The notes: generated by a model from the sequence alone, not told the origin. Positions 46,445 to 55,953 are shown, numbered from the stretch's first letter. The stretch: DNA of 64,000 bases from Saccharomycodes ludwigii (GCF_020623625.1 NC_060205.1:365501-429500), one strand, 5' to 3'. Numbers and translations: made by a program.

Positions 46445-48556
46445 ATGTCTGCTGATCCATTTTCTGATTTACTAAATTCATTCAAGGACCAACATAACAC
46501 TGTAACCATCACTGACAACGATAAAAACAACAGTAGCGACATCAATAGCAAATCTTTAAACCATTTATTAAAACAAAAAGAGCTTCCTAATAAAAATACA
46601 CCTGTCCAGACTAATACACTTGCTGAAACTTCTACTAATGTCACCAATACCGTTGATCTATTAGACGACTTCTTTGGTTCCAGTTCTAATACCAATATAT
46701 CTACTTCTACCAAAAACAACAACCAAACAAATAATGATAGTGGGTCAGATTTGTTAGAAGATTTTTTAGGACCACAAGAAACTAGCCCTAATAATAACGC
46801 TAAATCACTACAACCAGAGCACATGAAGGAAGAGTATGTGGAAACAAAAGAAAAAGAACAAGAACAAGAACAAGAAAATATTGCTGATGAAGTTAAAGAC
46901 TTTGAATTAGCAAGGCTAATGTCCATAAATGATATGTCACTGAATAAGGCGTTGGAATATTATGAAAACGGTATAACTTATGATGTTTTAATGAAAAAAT
47001 TAAAACCAACTTATCCTACCCGTACTAAAACTAGTAACACCTTGAGTAGTGGTGTCAACAATGATGCTGTCCCCCCGTCTATAATTGAAGAAACTTCTTC
47101 AAATCTATTTAATATTGCATCATCTTTGTTTAACAAAGGTAAAAACCTGATCGAACAGTCATTAAATTTTGAGGATGAAAATGAAAGGTACAATAATAAT
47201 TCTCGTGATACTGCCAATGTTAATAGTTTTGCCAAATTGCATATTAATAGTAATATTAATAGTAGGTTGGATGCCTTGAAACAAAATTTCGATGATTCGT
47301 CTGTACTTACGAGCAATACCAACAGGCCTATTAGAATGGGAGAAAAAAGCAAGCACTTATATGTTGAAAATAATAAAAATAATCAAGCAAATTCCGACAC
47401 TACTACTATTGATAATTTTAATAGCACTTTGCTAATCGATAGAGATGATAATATATCGTCAGAAATCAGTTCTGATAACATTAAACGTAATAACCTTACA
47501 GAAAAATCAACTTCGCAACAACCGCTGCCTGCTTCTTCAGAATCGAATATTTTACTAGATTTTTCTAATGATTCTTTTGAACAGACTTCACTACATCAAG
47601 GCAATAATATCAAATCTAACCATAACCAACCTTATATTTCAGACCTAGAATACGCTAGTTATACCGAATTTAAAGAAAAGGCAGCAATAGCATTCAAAAA
47701 CGGAGATTATACTGAATCTTTAAATGATTATATAAAATCCTTGAACTCATTACCTGAAAATCACCCATTACGTATTATTTCATTATCTAATATAGTAACC
47801 ACAAGATTGAAATTGGGTGAAACGTCCAAAAGTTTGGAAAATGCGAATGCAGCTTTAAAGTTACTTGAGTTGCACTATGGCAATGCAACTGCTTCACCTG
47901 AAGAAACAATACCCAAAAGTGATGGGAAAAGGTATAAAGATATGTGGGGGAAGATTGTTTTTAGAAAAGCGGAAATTTTAGAAAGTATGGATAACTATAA
48001 AGCTGCATATGACCTGTATAAAACTTTGGTTAGCACTGGTATTACAGATTTAAAAATTATGCAAGGTAAATCCAGATGTGAAAAAGTTGTATTACCACAA
48101 AATAAAACAGTTCTCTCGTCTAAAAACCCTAAATTAAAAGCATCTACTGGTCTAAACCCTTCTGTTACAAACAGTAATTCTTTTGGCCGCAATGAAAATT
48201 TAAAAAGAGTTCAAGATAAAAATTTTCGTTTAGAACAATTAGAAAGGGAAAATTTCCAATTGCATGATCAGATTGAACAACAAGTTCAAGACTGGTGTAA
48301 AGGCCATGAAACTGATTTACGTTACTTACTGCTAACATTATCAAAAGTTTTGCAATTTAGTTCATGGCCTGAAATTAAGGGAACTGATTTGGTGATGCCC
48401 AAGAGGGTTAAAATTTACTATTTAAAAGCCATTTCTAAAACTCATCCAGATAAACTTAACGACTCACTATCTACTAAAGATAAAATGCTAGCATCAAGTA
48501 TTTTTATTGTATTAACAAAGTCATGGGAACTTTTCAAACAGGACAACAATTTGTAA
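46445..48556 (+). CDS. SWA2: Auxilin-like clathrin-uncoating co-chaperone SWA2
   Basis: 703 residues. Recruits Hsp70 to strip clathrin from vesicles. Order: an Asn-rich N-terminus with acidic DLLDDFFG and DLLEDFLG motifs (clathrin/adaptor type); a UBA domain at about 149-188 (DFELARLMSINDMSLNKALEYYENG); TPR repeats at about 400-550 (FKEKAAIAFKNGDYTESLNDYIKSLNSL); a J domain at the C-terminus with HPD in KTHPDKL at about 665. The domain order UBA-TPR-J is specific to yeast Swa2. Counterpart of YDR320C. Confidence 0.95.
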   Translation: MSADPFSDLLNSFKDQHNTVTITDNDKNNSSDINSKSLNHLLKQKELPNKNTPVQTNTLAETSTNVTNTVDLLDDFFGSSSNTNISTSTKNNNQTNNDSGSDLLEDFLGPQETSPNNNAKSLQPEHMKEEYVETKEKEQEQEQENIADEVKDFELARLMSINDMSLNKALEYYENGITYDVLMKKLKPTYPTRTKTSNTLSSGVNNDAVPPSIIEETSSNLFNIASSLFNKGKNLIEQSLNFEDENERYNNNSRDTANVNSFAKLHINSNINSRLDALKQNFDDSSVLTSNTNRPIRMGEKSKHLYVENNKNNQANSDTTTIDNFNSTLLIDRDDNISSEISSDNIKRNNLTEKSTSQQPLPASSESNILLDFSNDSFEQTSLHQGNNIKSNHNQPYISDLEYASYTEFKEKAAIAFKNGDYTESLNDYIKSLNSLPENHPLRIISLSNIVTTRLKLGETSKSLENANAALKLLELHYGNATASPEETIPKSDGKRYKDMWGKIVFRKAEILESMDNYKAAYDLYKTLVSTGITDLKIMQGKSRCEKVVLPQNKTVLSSKNPKLKASTGLNPSVTNSNSFGRNENLKRVQDKNFRLEQLERENFQLHDQIEQQVQDWCKGHETDLRYLLLTLSKVLQFSSWPEIKGTDLVMPKRVKIYYLKAISKTHPDKLNDSLSTKDKMLASSIFIVLTKSWELFKQDNNL

Positions 48557-48584
48557 TAAAATATATATATATATATATATATAA

Positions 48585-50774
48585 CTATAAATACCGTTTG
48601 CTATATAATCCCAAAGCCTTGATTGGGAATAAAAACCTATAACTTGGATATTCAATAGCACATGAATGGTTAAACACACCCTCTATGTCTTCAAAACACC
48701 ATTTCCCGGTTTTTTTATCTTGTCTAGACATTAAAAAATTTATACCCTTGTCAATTACGTTCCTGTCAGGATACTCGGCCAATATTAAACCAATCAACAC
48801 CCATGCAGTCTGCACCACTAAGCTTTGTTCTGTTTCTATGTAGGTATGTGTTTCAGAACTTCTAATGGATTCACTCCACCCTCCATCCATCCTTTGTCTT
48901 CTAACCAAAAAATCACAACCCTTTTGAACATGTTTCGAATTATTGTAATATTCACCAACACTGTTTAATGCCTCTAATGCAAACATTCCTGCATAACTAA
49001 AACAAACACCCCAGCAGCCGTACCAACTGCCATCTTCTTGTTGATAATTTTTAATCGAAGCAACAGCAAGTTTGATTGCTTTGGAGATTTCTTCGGACCT
49101 ATAATCATAATATTGATGAAAGTATGTCAACCCCAACACTGAAGAATCTGTACATTCAACATAGGGATATTCAACCATTATGTTCCCAAACACTTCTGCA
49201 GGGTTGAGTTTTTCCAACATTAGTGGACTTTTGATTTTTTCATAAGTGCTGAAAGATCCATATTCAAAAGACCCAATGTTTTGCAAACCTAATAGAATGT
49301 CAATGGCCTTATACAACCTAGCATCACTGATTTCGTCGTGAACTTCTTTGTAAACAGCAGATTTTTTGACCATTATAATAGCTTTTAATGCTTCAGCAGT
49401 ACAATCTGATACAGTGTAGCCTTGTGTTTTGGTAGAAAATGGCCATGCACCTTTACGTTTATCCCTAAAGCTTCCCTCAACACATTCAGTATCAAATTGT
49501 GACCTGCATAAAAATAAATAGCTTTTAGTAATAGCCTCTTTAAATTCAGGTAATTCAGCCAAGCCAGCAACAAAATAATACTGAATGAAAAAGGCACAAT
49601 CCCAAACTTGAACGCCATTGGTGCCCATAACAGTCATACCTTGTGGACCATGAAAAGTGACTTCTTTAAATTTTTCCAAAAACTTTTGAAATTCAACTGA
49701 ATCACGACCTTCTTCAATTAGGGTAACAATTGCATTAAAGGCCATACTTACTGGCGCTATACATAAATAATCGGTATTAGTAATTTCCTTTTTAATTAAT
49801 TCATAACTGTAGCTATTGGATTTTTTCAACAACCAATTTGGTCTTAAATATGACCCGTAAAATACCATAGCACTATTCAGCATGTTTAAAACTTTAGTGT
49901 GAGGATAATATAAATCAATACCACACACTGTGTTTCTATGTTTAGAAAATTCAATTGAATCGTAATTGGTATTTTTGTAGATTTCCTTTCTAATTTCACT
50001 CAGCAATGGAGTCAATTCAGTTTGAAATTCATAACTTGATAAATAACCGACAGGCAAATAGATTGCCCTTGTATGAACCCACCATCTAGCTGGATGGATT
50101 GGAACCCAATATTGCAACATCCATAATTCAGGTGGTGCTGGGTTTACACCCTCCCATTCATATAGGTTTAATAAAGCTAACCAGATTTTCCCCCAGTGTG
50201 GAGCGCCAATAGCACCACCCAATTTTAATAGAGTTCTACGAGCTCTCACACAAACTTCATGATCTGCTGGTAGGCCTAACAATCTAAGGGAAACATAATT
50301 TAAAACAGTTCCTAGGCAAGTAGATTTATCAACTGAATGTAGCCCCCAGCCTCCATCGACCGGATGAGCTGTGTTGACTATATACCTTACCAATTCAATT
50401 TTTACGTGTTCAGGAATTGGGACTTTGGCAATATAGCACGTAGCTATATAGCCAATGGTCATAAACATGGGACCTTTGTATTGACAAGGAAAAACACCTG
50501 ACTCTGGGGCCTGTAATAGTTGAAAATATCTTGCACCATTATAACAAGAATCCCTGGCTGTTTTTGTATTTTTTAATCCTGGCAATTCTTCAGAAAGATC
50601 AGATAAATTTAGTAGATATTTTACATAGGTTGATTGTTTGGGGGAAGCCTTTGCAGAGTCTTTGTATTCCCAAAATTCAGCACCATCTTTTTCATTTGTG
50701 AAAAGTCTCCAACGAGTGGGATCTGTTTTTGGTAACTTTAATGAATCTGAGTATAATTCAGGCTGTTGGTCCAT
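48585..50774 (-). CDS. ERG7: Lanosterol synthase ERG7
   Basis: 729 residues (731 in S. cerevisiae). Cyclises 2,3-oxidosqualene to lanosterol in ergosterol synthesis, on ER/lipid-droplet membranes. The protonating Asp lies in VSDCTAEA at about residue 456, the position known for yeast Erg7. Several QW repeats are visible (QQEDGSWYGCWGVCF, RRQRMDGGWSES, SRQDKKTGKWCFE). The ATG is preceded directly by 23 A residues in the transcript. Only 28 bp separates its stop from the SWA2 stop. Counterpart of YHR072W. Confidence 0.98.
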   Translation of the reverse strand: MDQQPELYSDSLKLPKTDPTRWRLFTNEKDGAEFWEYKDSAKASPKQSTYVKYLLNLSDLSEELPGLKNTKTARDSCYNGARYFQLLQAPESGVFPCQYKGPMFMTIGYIATCYIAKVPIPEHVKIELVRYIVNTAHPVDGGWGLHSVDKSTCLGTVLNYVSLRLLGLPADHEVCVRARRTLLKLGGAIGAPHWGKIWLALLNLYEWEGVNPAPPELWMLQYWVPIHPARWWVHTRAIYLPVGYLSSYEFQTELTPLLSEIRKEIYKNTNYDSIEFSKHRNTVCGIDLYYPHTKVLNMLNSAMVFYGSYLRPNWLLKKSNSYSYELIKKEITNTDYLCIAPVSMAFNAIVTLIEEGRDSVEFQKFLEKFKEVTFHGPQGMTVMGTNGVQVWDCAFFIQYYFVAGLAELPEFKEAITKSYLFLCRSQFDTECVEGSFRDKRKGAWPFSTKTQGYTVSDCTAEALKAIIMVKKSAVYKEVHDEISDARLYKAIDILLGLQNIGSFEYGSFSTYEKIKSPLMLEKLNPAEVFGNIMVEYPYVECTDSSVLGLTYFHQYYDYRSEEISKAIKLAVASIKNYQQEDGSWYGCWGVCFSYAGMFALEALNSVGEYYNNSKHVQKGCDFLVRRQRMDGGWSESIRSSETHTYIETEQSLVVQTAWVLIGLILAEYPDRNVIDKGINFLMSRQDKKTGKWCFEDIEGVFNHSCAIEYPSYRFLFPIKALGLYSKRYL

Positions 50775-51000
50775 TTTTTTTTTTTTTTTTTTTTTTTCTG
50801 GTTTAATTAGAAAGTGATTTGCATTGGATGTTCCACCTAATGTTACAAGTAGCTAGTTAGAAGTAAAGAATAAGGAAAAAGTTATGAGTTTTTTTTTTTT
50901 TTTTTTAAATGAAAATTGGAAATTTGGTTTTTTTTTTTAGTACTCGTTCATAAAAATAATACCATATTAAAAAAAATTTTATTTATTTTGCAAATGCAAA

Positions 51001-51035
<35 letters not shown>

Positions 51036-51133
51036 GAAAAGCAGATATTTGACTGCACAAATCAAATATTAACTTATAAGGGAAAGAATAATTTGACTAT
51101 CTGCTAAACAAATATATCTAAAAACGAATTGAT
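50775..51133. promoter_or_regulatory. Divergent promoter region ERG7/YFT2 with long A-tracts
   Basis: T23 at 50775-50797 and A31-32 at about 51002-51033. No sterol-response motif (TCGTATA) was noticed. No gene. Confidence 0.4.
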
Positions 51134-51949
51134 ATGTATCAACTTTTTGAAAAATATATCACCAATTTTCCTATAGGAAAGTCCAATTTTTTGTGGATCT
51201 ATCCTGGCATTTTAATATATGGAACAATAATCAACACTCTGGTGTTTAGTCCGGATTCATTGGATAAGCAGAAAAATACACATTATTTATTGGAACCAGG
51301 TAATATAATTAATAAAATATTTGCGTACAATGGTAACAAAGTATTTTTAACATTATTCCTTTCGATAATGTTTATCAAGATATGGTATAGAAAAACAAAA
51401 CAACTGCTATATTGCTTACCGACCGCAAATAACGTGAGCTTGGAGGATTACAATAGCAACGAAAAGGCAGATATATTAAGAATAATTAAGGAGTACTTAA
51501 TAAAACTTTTATTAAAATATTTTGTCCTTTACATTTTATTTTTTATCATAGACCATGTTTTCATTTTAACCGGAGGCACGTGTTCTGTTGGTAATGGTAG
51601 TGTAAAAGATGCTCTGGAATGCAAGGATACATATGGTGGTGAATGGAGGGGTGGATTTGATATTAGTGGTCATTTTTGCTTTCTAACGAATCTTAGTCTA
51701 ATTTTTTGGTTTGAAATTAGAGATTTTAGTCAAATTTTGCAAGAAAATTGGAAACCATGGCTGATTTTAAAGTGCTTAATTATTAGTGTTTTAAGTGTCT
51801 GGATTGTAATTCTATCTATTACAGCCATTTATTACCATACCTTGTGGGAAAAAATACTGGGTGTTTTGTTTGGGTATGGGTGTCCAACAGTAATGTATTT
51901 ATTAGTGCCCAAATACAATAAAAAGATTGGTTCATTTTTGTACGAATGA
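51134..51949 (+). CDS. YFT2: FIT-family lipid-droplet protein (YFT2/SCS3 type)
   Basis: 271 residues with about six membrane segments. FIT proteins are ER acyl-CoA diphosphatases needed for normal lipid-droplet budding. Both conserved His are visible: GGFDISGHFCFL (about 180) and YYHTLWEKILG (about 235). The lumenal loop has GGTCSVGNGS and Cys residues. Of the two yeast paralogues, the position between SWA2 and MCM21 matches YFT2 (YDR319C) rather than SCS3 (YGL126W). Confidence 0.88.
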   Translation: MYQLFEKYITNFPIGKSNFLWIYPGILIYGTIINTLVFSPDSLDKQKNTHYLLEPGNIINKIFAYNGNKVFLTLFLSIMFIKIWYRKTKQLLYCLPTANNVSLEDYNSNEKADILRIIKEYLIKLLLKYFVLYILFFIIDHVFILTGGTCSVGNGSVKDALECKDTYGGEWRGGFDISGHFCFLTNLSLIFWFEIRDFSQILQENWKPWLILKCLIISVLSVWIVILSITAIYYHTLWEKILGVLFGYGCPTVMYLLVPKYNKKIGSFLYE

Positions 51950-51968
51950 TATACTAGTTGGTCAGTAT

Positions 51969-53069
51969 TTATGTAATTTCATAAGTTAGACAGTCTATGA
52001 TACCTTTCTTTTGATTAGTCACATCTTCGTTGTTGATTTTAGTTATGATATTTCTTTCATTAATCTCAAATTTGTAGTCATGGTTTGAGTATTTGAATTT
52101 TAAAAATGTGAAGCCTTTATCATCATATGCTAATTCAGTCAATTTGTTGCCATTATAAGTTTGACAATACTGTAAAATAAAGGTTTTCCTTTGTACCCAA
52201 TAATATACATCTTGATAAATTAGTTTGCCAAACAAATAAATGTCGTCAAAGGAAAGTAATGGCCCGATGTTTTCATTTTTCAAAATTTCCATATTTTCAT
52301 CATCTCCCACAACACATGTAGGTATAGTGTGTTTGAAAATCACCCAATGCTTGTTATCTTTAAAACTTTTTTTGAAGATCAAATAGTATGGTGCTTCGAA
52401 ATTTTGTGTATAGTCGTTAAACACATCTAGCCTCAAACCAACCAGCAATAGTGAGCTTGTGTCTGTAACATCTTTTAATTGATCTATTGTTTTATTTCTG
52501 TTTTTCATTGATAATAAGTTATCTGGGTCAATTAATGGAAACAAAGTAATACCAAACATTAGCCTGTAACATTTTTCCAGATTAATAAGTTCTTGGAGTT
52601 CCTTGGTATTATTTGTTTCTTTTTCATCTCTAGTTGCTGTATTGTTTTCATAGATGGTAGCTGTGTGTGGAAAATGCTGGTTTTTTGCATCAAAAGATTC
52701 ATTTCGTGGATAGTTGGATATGAGTAGATCATGTTGCAAGTTTTTTTCTGTAGAGATGCCTAATAAGGAGTCATTGTTAGTGTTAATATTGTGATCAGTA
52801 TGAGTATAGAAAGTGTTACTAGTGTCATTGGGAGGTTTCAGTATCTTATATAGTTCAGGGAGGTTATTGTACAATGTGTTTTCGCATTTTGTAACTGTAT
52901 CTGTATGATCATTTGTTATTTTACTCGTAACTTTATTAATGGATCCAAGTTTTTCTTTCTCTTTTTCCAACTCCTTTGTTAATCTCTCTTTTTCTCGTTC
53001 TAAAAGTTGGATTTCTTCATTTAGTGCGTTTATATCTTGCTTATAAGTTTCAAGATCTTCAGCGTCCAT
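51969..53069 (-). CDS. MCM21: Kinetochore COMA-complex subunit MCM21
   Basis: 366 residues (368 in S. cerevisiae). CENP-O homologue of the inner kinetochore, paired with Ctf19. The N-terminus is a coiled coil (INALNEEIQLLEREKERLTKEL). The C-terminal tandem-RWD part contains CYRLMFGITLFPLIDPDNL and FEAPYYLIFKKSFKDNKHWVIFKHTIPT, which match yeast Mcm21 closely. The S. cerevisiae gene has a short 5' intron; here the frame is uninterrupted from the ATG at 53069. Counterpart of YDR318W. Confidence 0.9.
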   Translation of the reverse strand: MDAEDLETYKQDINALNEEIQLLEREKERLTKELEKEKEKLGSINKVTSKITNDHTDTVTKCENTLYNNLPELYKILKPPNDTSNTFYTHTDHNINTNNDSLLGISTEKNLQHDLLISNYPRNESFDAKNQHFPHTATIYENNTATRDEKETNNTKELQELINLEKCYRLMFGITLFPLIDPDNLLSMKNRNKTIDQLKDVTDTSSLLLVGLRLDVFNDYTQNFEAPYYLIFKKSFKDNKHWVIFKHTIPTCVVGDDENMEILKNENIGPLLSFDDIYLFGKLIYQDVYYWVQRKTFILQYCQTYNGNKLTELAYDDKGFTFLKFKYSNHDYKFEINERNIITKINNEDVTNQKKGIIDCLTYEIT

Positions 53070-53408
53070 ACTGTATAATATTCAAAACTTTTAGGATTTT
53101 GGATTCGTCATGAAATATACGGGATTATTTATTTTGAATATTATTATTATTGTTCAATTGAAAGCACGACTTAAGAATATATTGGTATTAAAAGTTGACT
53201 TTCAATCAGGTAAAAACATTGCAAGATAGTAATTATTTTTTTTTTTTTTTTTTTTGGAAAGATGTATATATATATATATATATAATATCTTTTAAAACGA
53301 GAAAAATTTAAAAAAAATTTAAAAAAATTTATTATAACGCCTTTTGTTATTGACACTTACTTTATTTTATCCTATAAAAAGAAAGAGAAACCCAAGTAGT
53401 TAAACAGC
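53070..53408. other. Intergenic region MCM21-HIM1
   Basis: 339 bp, T-tract at about 53236-53256, (AT)n at about 53264-53284, and A6T3/T6 blocks. No gene. Confidence 0.4.
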
Positions 53409-55115
53409 TTATAACCTATCTATATCTTCACTTTTAATAAATTCTATCTTTTTATCTCCTTCTGAAGAAATGTAATTACTCTCGATTGCTTTCAACGCTG
53501 CTTGTAGGGCAACTTTTTTAACTGGGACTGCATAACCAAACATCCAGGAACATTTTCTATGGTAAACACCAGCAGCGATCATTTCACTAACCTTTGTTTT
53601 AAAATCCAAATTATGGGCTAATGGAAAAGCCTTTGGGACATTATTTAATTTACTCAACTTTGTTTGCTGGGCACTTTTGTTATAATTCCTGAGTAGACTC
53701 GTCATATATTTGCAACTTGTGCCGTTGTCCTTCTCAGTTTTTTCTTGCATTAAAAAAAAGGTGCCGGAATTGTTTTCTTTATTGTGTGAACCAATTAATG
53801 GACCTGGTCTCAATATAACTAAGTGATTTAAATGAGGAACTTTAGTGAATAAATCGTTTTCTAATCTCCACTTGGTATGGAAATAATCGCTTGTTGTGCT
53901 TAAAACGACGCTATTAAAACTAGTAATGACAATAATTTTCTTATAAATTGGAGGGATAACACTATCGCTACGATTCATATTATTTTTATCAATATCACAG
54001 AATATTTGACTTAATTGAAAGTTCAAATAGTAATCGACATACTCTCTGTCTTTTTGTTCTTCAGTTGCCTTAAAGCTATTAGAACCCAATGCAGATACCA
54101 ACACATTGATTTTCAGCAAATTGGGGAATTTCCACTTAATAGTTAAATCCACAGGGGAAGAATAAGTAATGTCAAGAGACTTATCTTGAAAAATATTGGT
54201 AATAAGCGTGCTCCATTTAGAAGAGTCTGGTTCAATAATCTGTATAATGTTAAATTTAAAAGTTAATTTAATGATTTCTTTTTCCTTTTCTTCATTAGGT
54301 TGATTTTTTTTTTGAAATGATAAATTATATTCCAATTTAGTAATGCTACACTTGACAGTTGTTTCTTGAGTTTCGGATGAATCAGGTGTGGTGTTATTTA
54401 ACTTGAAATTACCTATTGAATTTATTGTTTCGTTATTTAAAGTTTTGCATTTAATATTTTCTCTAATTAAGCCGTATATACATTCAGCTATGTTTTCTTT
54501 ATTGTCATGATTATTATCATTCTTATTATTGCCATCAGTGTGAATTTTAATAAAGCAATTGGAATCTAATTCATTGTTTGCGGTTAGAAAAGTGTAGTCG
54601 GTGTTTGTGTCATCGCCAGTATCAGCACTTTTATTAGAAGTAGTGGTAAAAACTGGAATATTTTTAATATGTCTATTAAAACAGTAAATGGTTTTTTCAA
54701 TGGTAGGCAAAGTTGGAGATAGTCCCCAATGTTTAAAATTACCCAAAGATTTATCCAGGAACTTTTTGGTACATGTATCACTAAAGGGTGGTAGGTAAAT
54801 CCATGGTTTTGTTAGATTTTCCAAAATCAAAGAACCTGTTAATCCGGTAGAACCTAACAATATGATATTGTCATTATCTGATACTTTGGAAAAGGTAACA
54901 AGTCTAGTGTCGTTACATTTTGACAAAACTGGATCTACCTTTATTTTATCATTATGAATATATTGTTTATTGTCAGACACAGTCTTAGTAGCGGTAGTTT
55001 GTGTGGTGTATGAAATTGAATTGTAATCAATGACTTTATAATTATTTTCAAATGGTGATGAATCGAGTAAAAATTCAAAAGTTTTATTGAATATTGACTT
55101 AACAAATGTAATCAT
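53409..55115 (-). CDS. HIM1: HIM1-like NAD(P)-binding protein (FMP52/HTATIP2 family), enlarged
   Basis: 568 residues. A Rossmann fold begins at IILLGSTGLTGSLILENL (about residue 83). Later blocks DSSKWSTLITN, INVLVSALGSNSF, YYLNFQLSQIF, HLNHLVILRPGPLIGSHNKENNSG and KKIEFIKSEDI match Fmp52-type atypical short-chain dehydrogenases. Position next to MCM21 matches HIM1 (YDR317W), a DNA-repair-linked member of the same family, about 414 residues in S. cerevisiae. FMP52 itself is about 231. The extra length is Asn/Asp/Thr-rich insertions between beta strands (residues about 150-330). The classical YxxxK is not clear, so enzymatic activity is doubtful. Confidence 0.75.
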   Translation of the reverse strand: MITFVKSIFNKTFEFLLDSSPFENNYKVIDYNSISYTTQTTATKTVSDNKQYIHNDKIKVDPVLSKCNDTRLVTFSKVSDNDNIILLGSTGLTGSLILENLTKPWIYLPPFSDTCTKKFLDKSLGNFKHWGLSPTLPTIEKTIYCFNRHIKNIPVFTTTSNKSADTGDDTNTDYTFLTANNELDSNCFIKIHTDGNNKNDNNHDNKENIAECIYGLIRENIKCKTLNNETINSIGNFKLNNTTPDSSETQETTVKCSITKLEYNLSFQKKNQPNEEKEKEIIKLTFKFNIIQIIEPDSSKWSTLITNIFQDKSLDITYSSPVDLTIKWKFPNLLKINVLVSALGSNSFKATEEQKDREYVDYYLNFQLSQIFCDIDKNNMNRSDSVIPPIYKKIIVITSFNSVVLSTTSDYFHTKWRLENDLFTKVPHLNHLVILRPGPLIGSHNKENNSGTFFLMQEKTEKDNGTSCKYMTSLLRNYNKSAQQTKLSKLNNVPKAFPLAHNLDFKTKVSEMIAAGVYHRKCSWMFGYAVPVKKVALQAALKAIESNYISSEGDKKIEFIKSEDIDRL

Positions 55116-55241
55116 AATATATATGTTTGATGGACTATACTAGAATGATGGTTGTTGATTTTTTTTTATTTTTATTGTTAGTTTATGTAACTTGTATTAA
55201 GTTTTTAATATATAAAAAGAGAAATCTTTTTCCTTTTTTTT

Positions 55242-55281
55242 TTTTTATTGATTTTATTTTTATTGATTTTATTTTTATTGA
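55242..55281. repeat. 15-bp minisatellite
   Basis: The unit ATTGATTTTATTTTT occurs in perfect tandem, two full copies plus partial flanks, upstream of tRNA-Phe. Confidence 0.85.
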
Positions 55282-55291
55282 TAGTTAAGAT

Positions 55292-55308
55292 TTGTGTCAG
55301 TGACACAA
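55292..55308. repeat. 17-bp perfect palindrome
   Basis: TTGTGTCAGTGACACAA: 8-bp arms around a central G, 66 bp upstream of the tRNA-Phe gene and 177 bp upstream of HIM1. Confidence 0.9.
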
Positions 55309-55373
55309 CATTTAAATTATTTTAATATTATTTATTGTGTGATACAACCAAGAGAGATTGGTTAACAATTAAT

Positions 55374-55380
55374 GCGGATT

Positions 55381-55422
<42 letters not shown>

Positions 55423-55446
55423 TGTGTTCGATCCACAGAATTCGCA
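55374..55446 (+). tRNA. tRNA-Phe (GAA), intronless
   Basis: 73 nt. Acceptor GCGGATT pairs with AATTCGC (one G-T pair); D-arm, anticodon arm (GAA) and T-arm are identical to the copy at 20278-20350. The two copies differ only at positions 5 and 68, where A-T here replaces T-A, so pairing is kept. No intron. T-runs follow. Confidence 0.98.
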
Positions 55447-55953
55447 TATATTTTTATATTTTTATATTTTTTACATATATTTCCCATATATAAAATTTAC
55501 TCTGTCAAAATTTTAAATCTTTCTTTCTTTCTTTCTTTTTTTTTCTCCTATTTAATTTTACTCTCGCTTGCGTTTGTCGCAGTGGCAAAGTTCTCCTATC
55601 TTCTGTTGTGCGTGTTTTCTCGGCCTTGTATTTTATTATTGTTATTATTCCGGAAAAGTTTCTTCACGCACAAACAATAATAAAATAATAGGGGCCCGGA
55701 GAAGACGACGCGAGAGAAGTTCAAATTAACAAACTGGAAAGAAAAGAAAAGAAAAGAAAGACTACAATTCCACTTTTATTATAAATCAAATATAAACTGT
55801 TCTATTTCTACCACTTTTCGTTCTATTTTCCTTATTCTCAATCGCTTATCTTTGTCTTTCTATAATCAACCAACCTTTGATATCCAAAGAAACCCATCAA
55901 TCATAGTTTGCCCATAAAAAAAAAAAAAGATAAAGTCTCAACAAGAAAAAAAA
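55447..55953. promoter_or_regulatory. ESS1 promoter region with an inverted repeat
   Basis: 507 bp. Contains a GC-richer part (about 55560-55735) and a 15-bp-arm inverted repeat at 55629-55687. No gene was recognised. Confidence 0.4.
55629..55687. repeat. Inverted repeat with 15-bp arms
   Basis: TATTTTATTATTGTT (55629-55643) and its exact complement AACAATAATAAAATA (55673-55687), 29 bp apart, 270 bp upstream of ESS1. Arms are AT-rich. Confidence 0.85.

Noticed and set aside
46438-46926. 162-residue minus-strand ORF
   Set aside because: Antisense to the Asn/Asp-rich start of SWA2; low-complexity hydrophobic/Ser translation.
55201-55450. Solo LTR or transposon remnant beside tRNA-Phe
   Set aside because: The palindrome and the 15-bp minisatellite have no paired terminal TG...CA ends, no target duplication and no element-like body.
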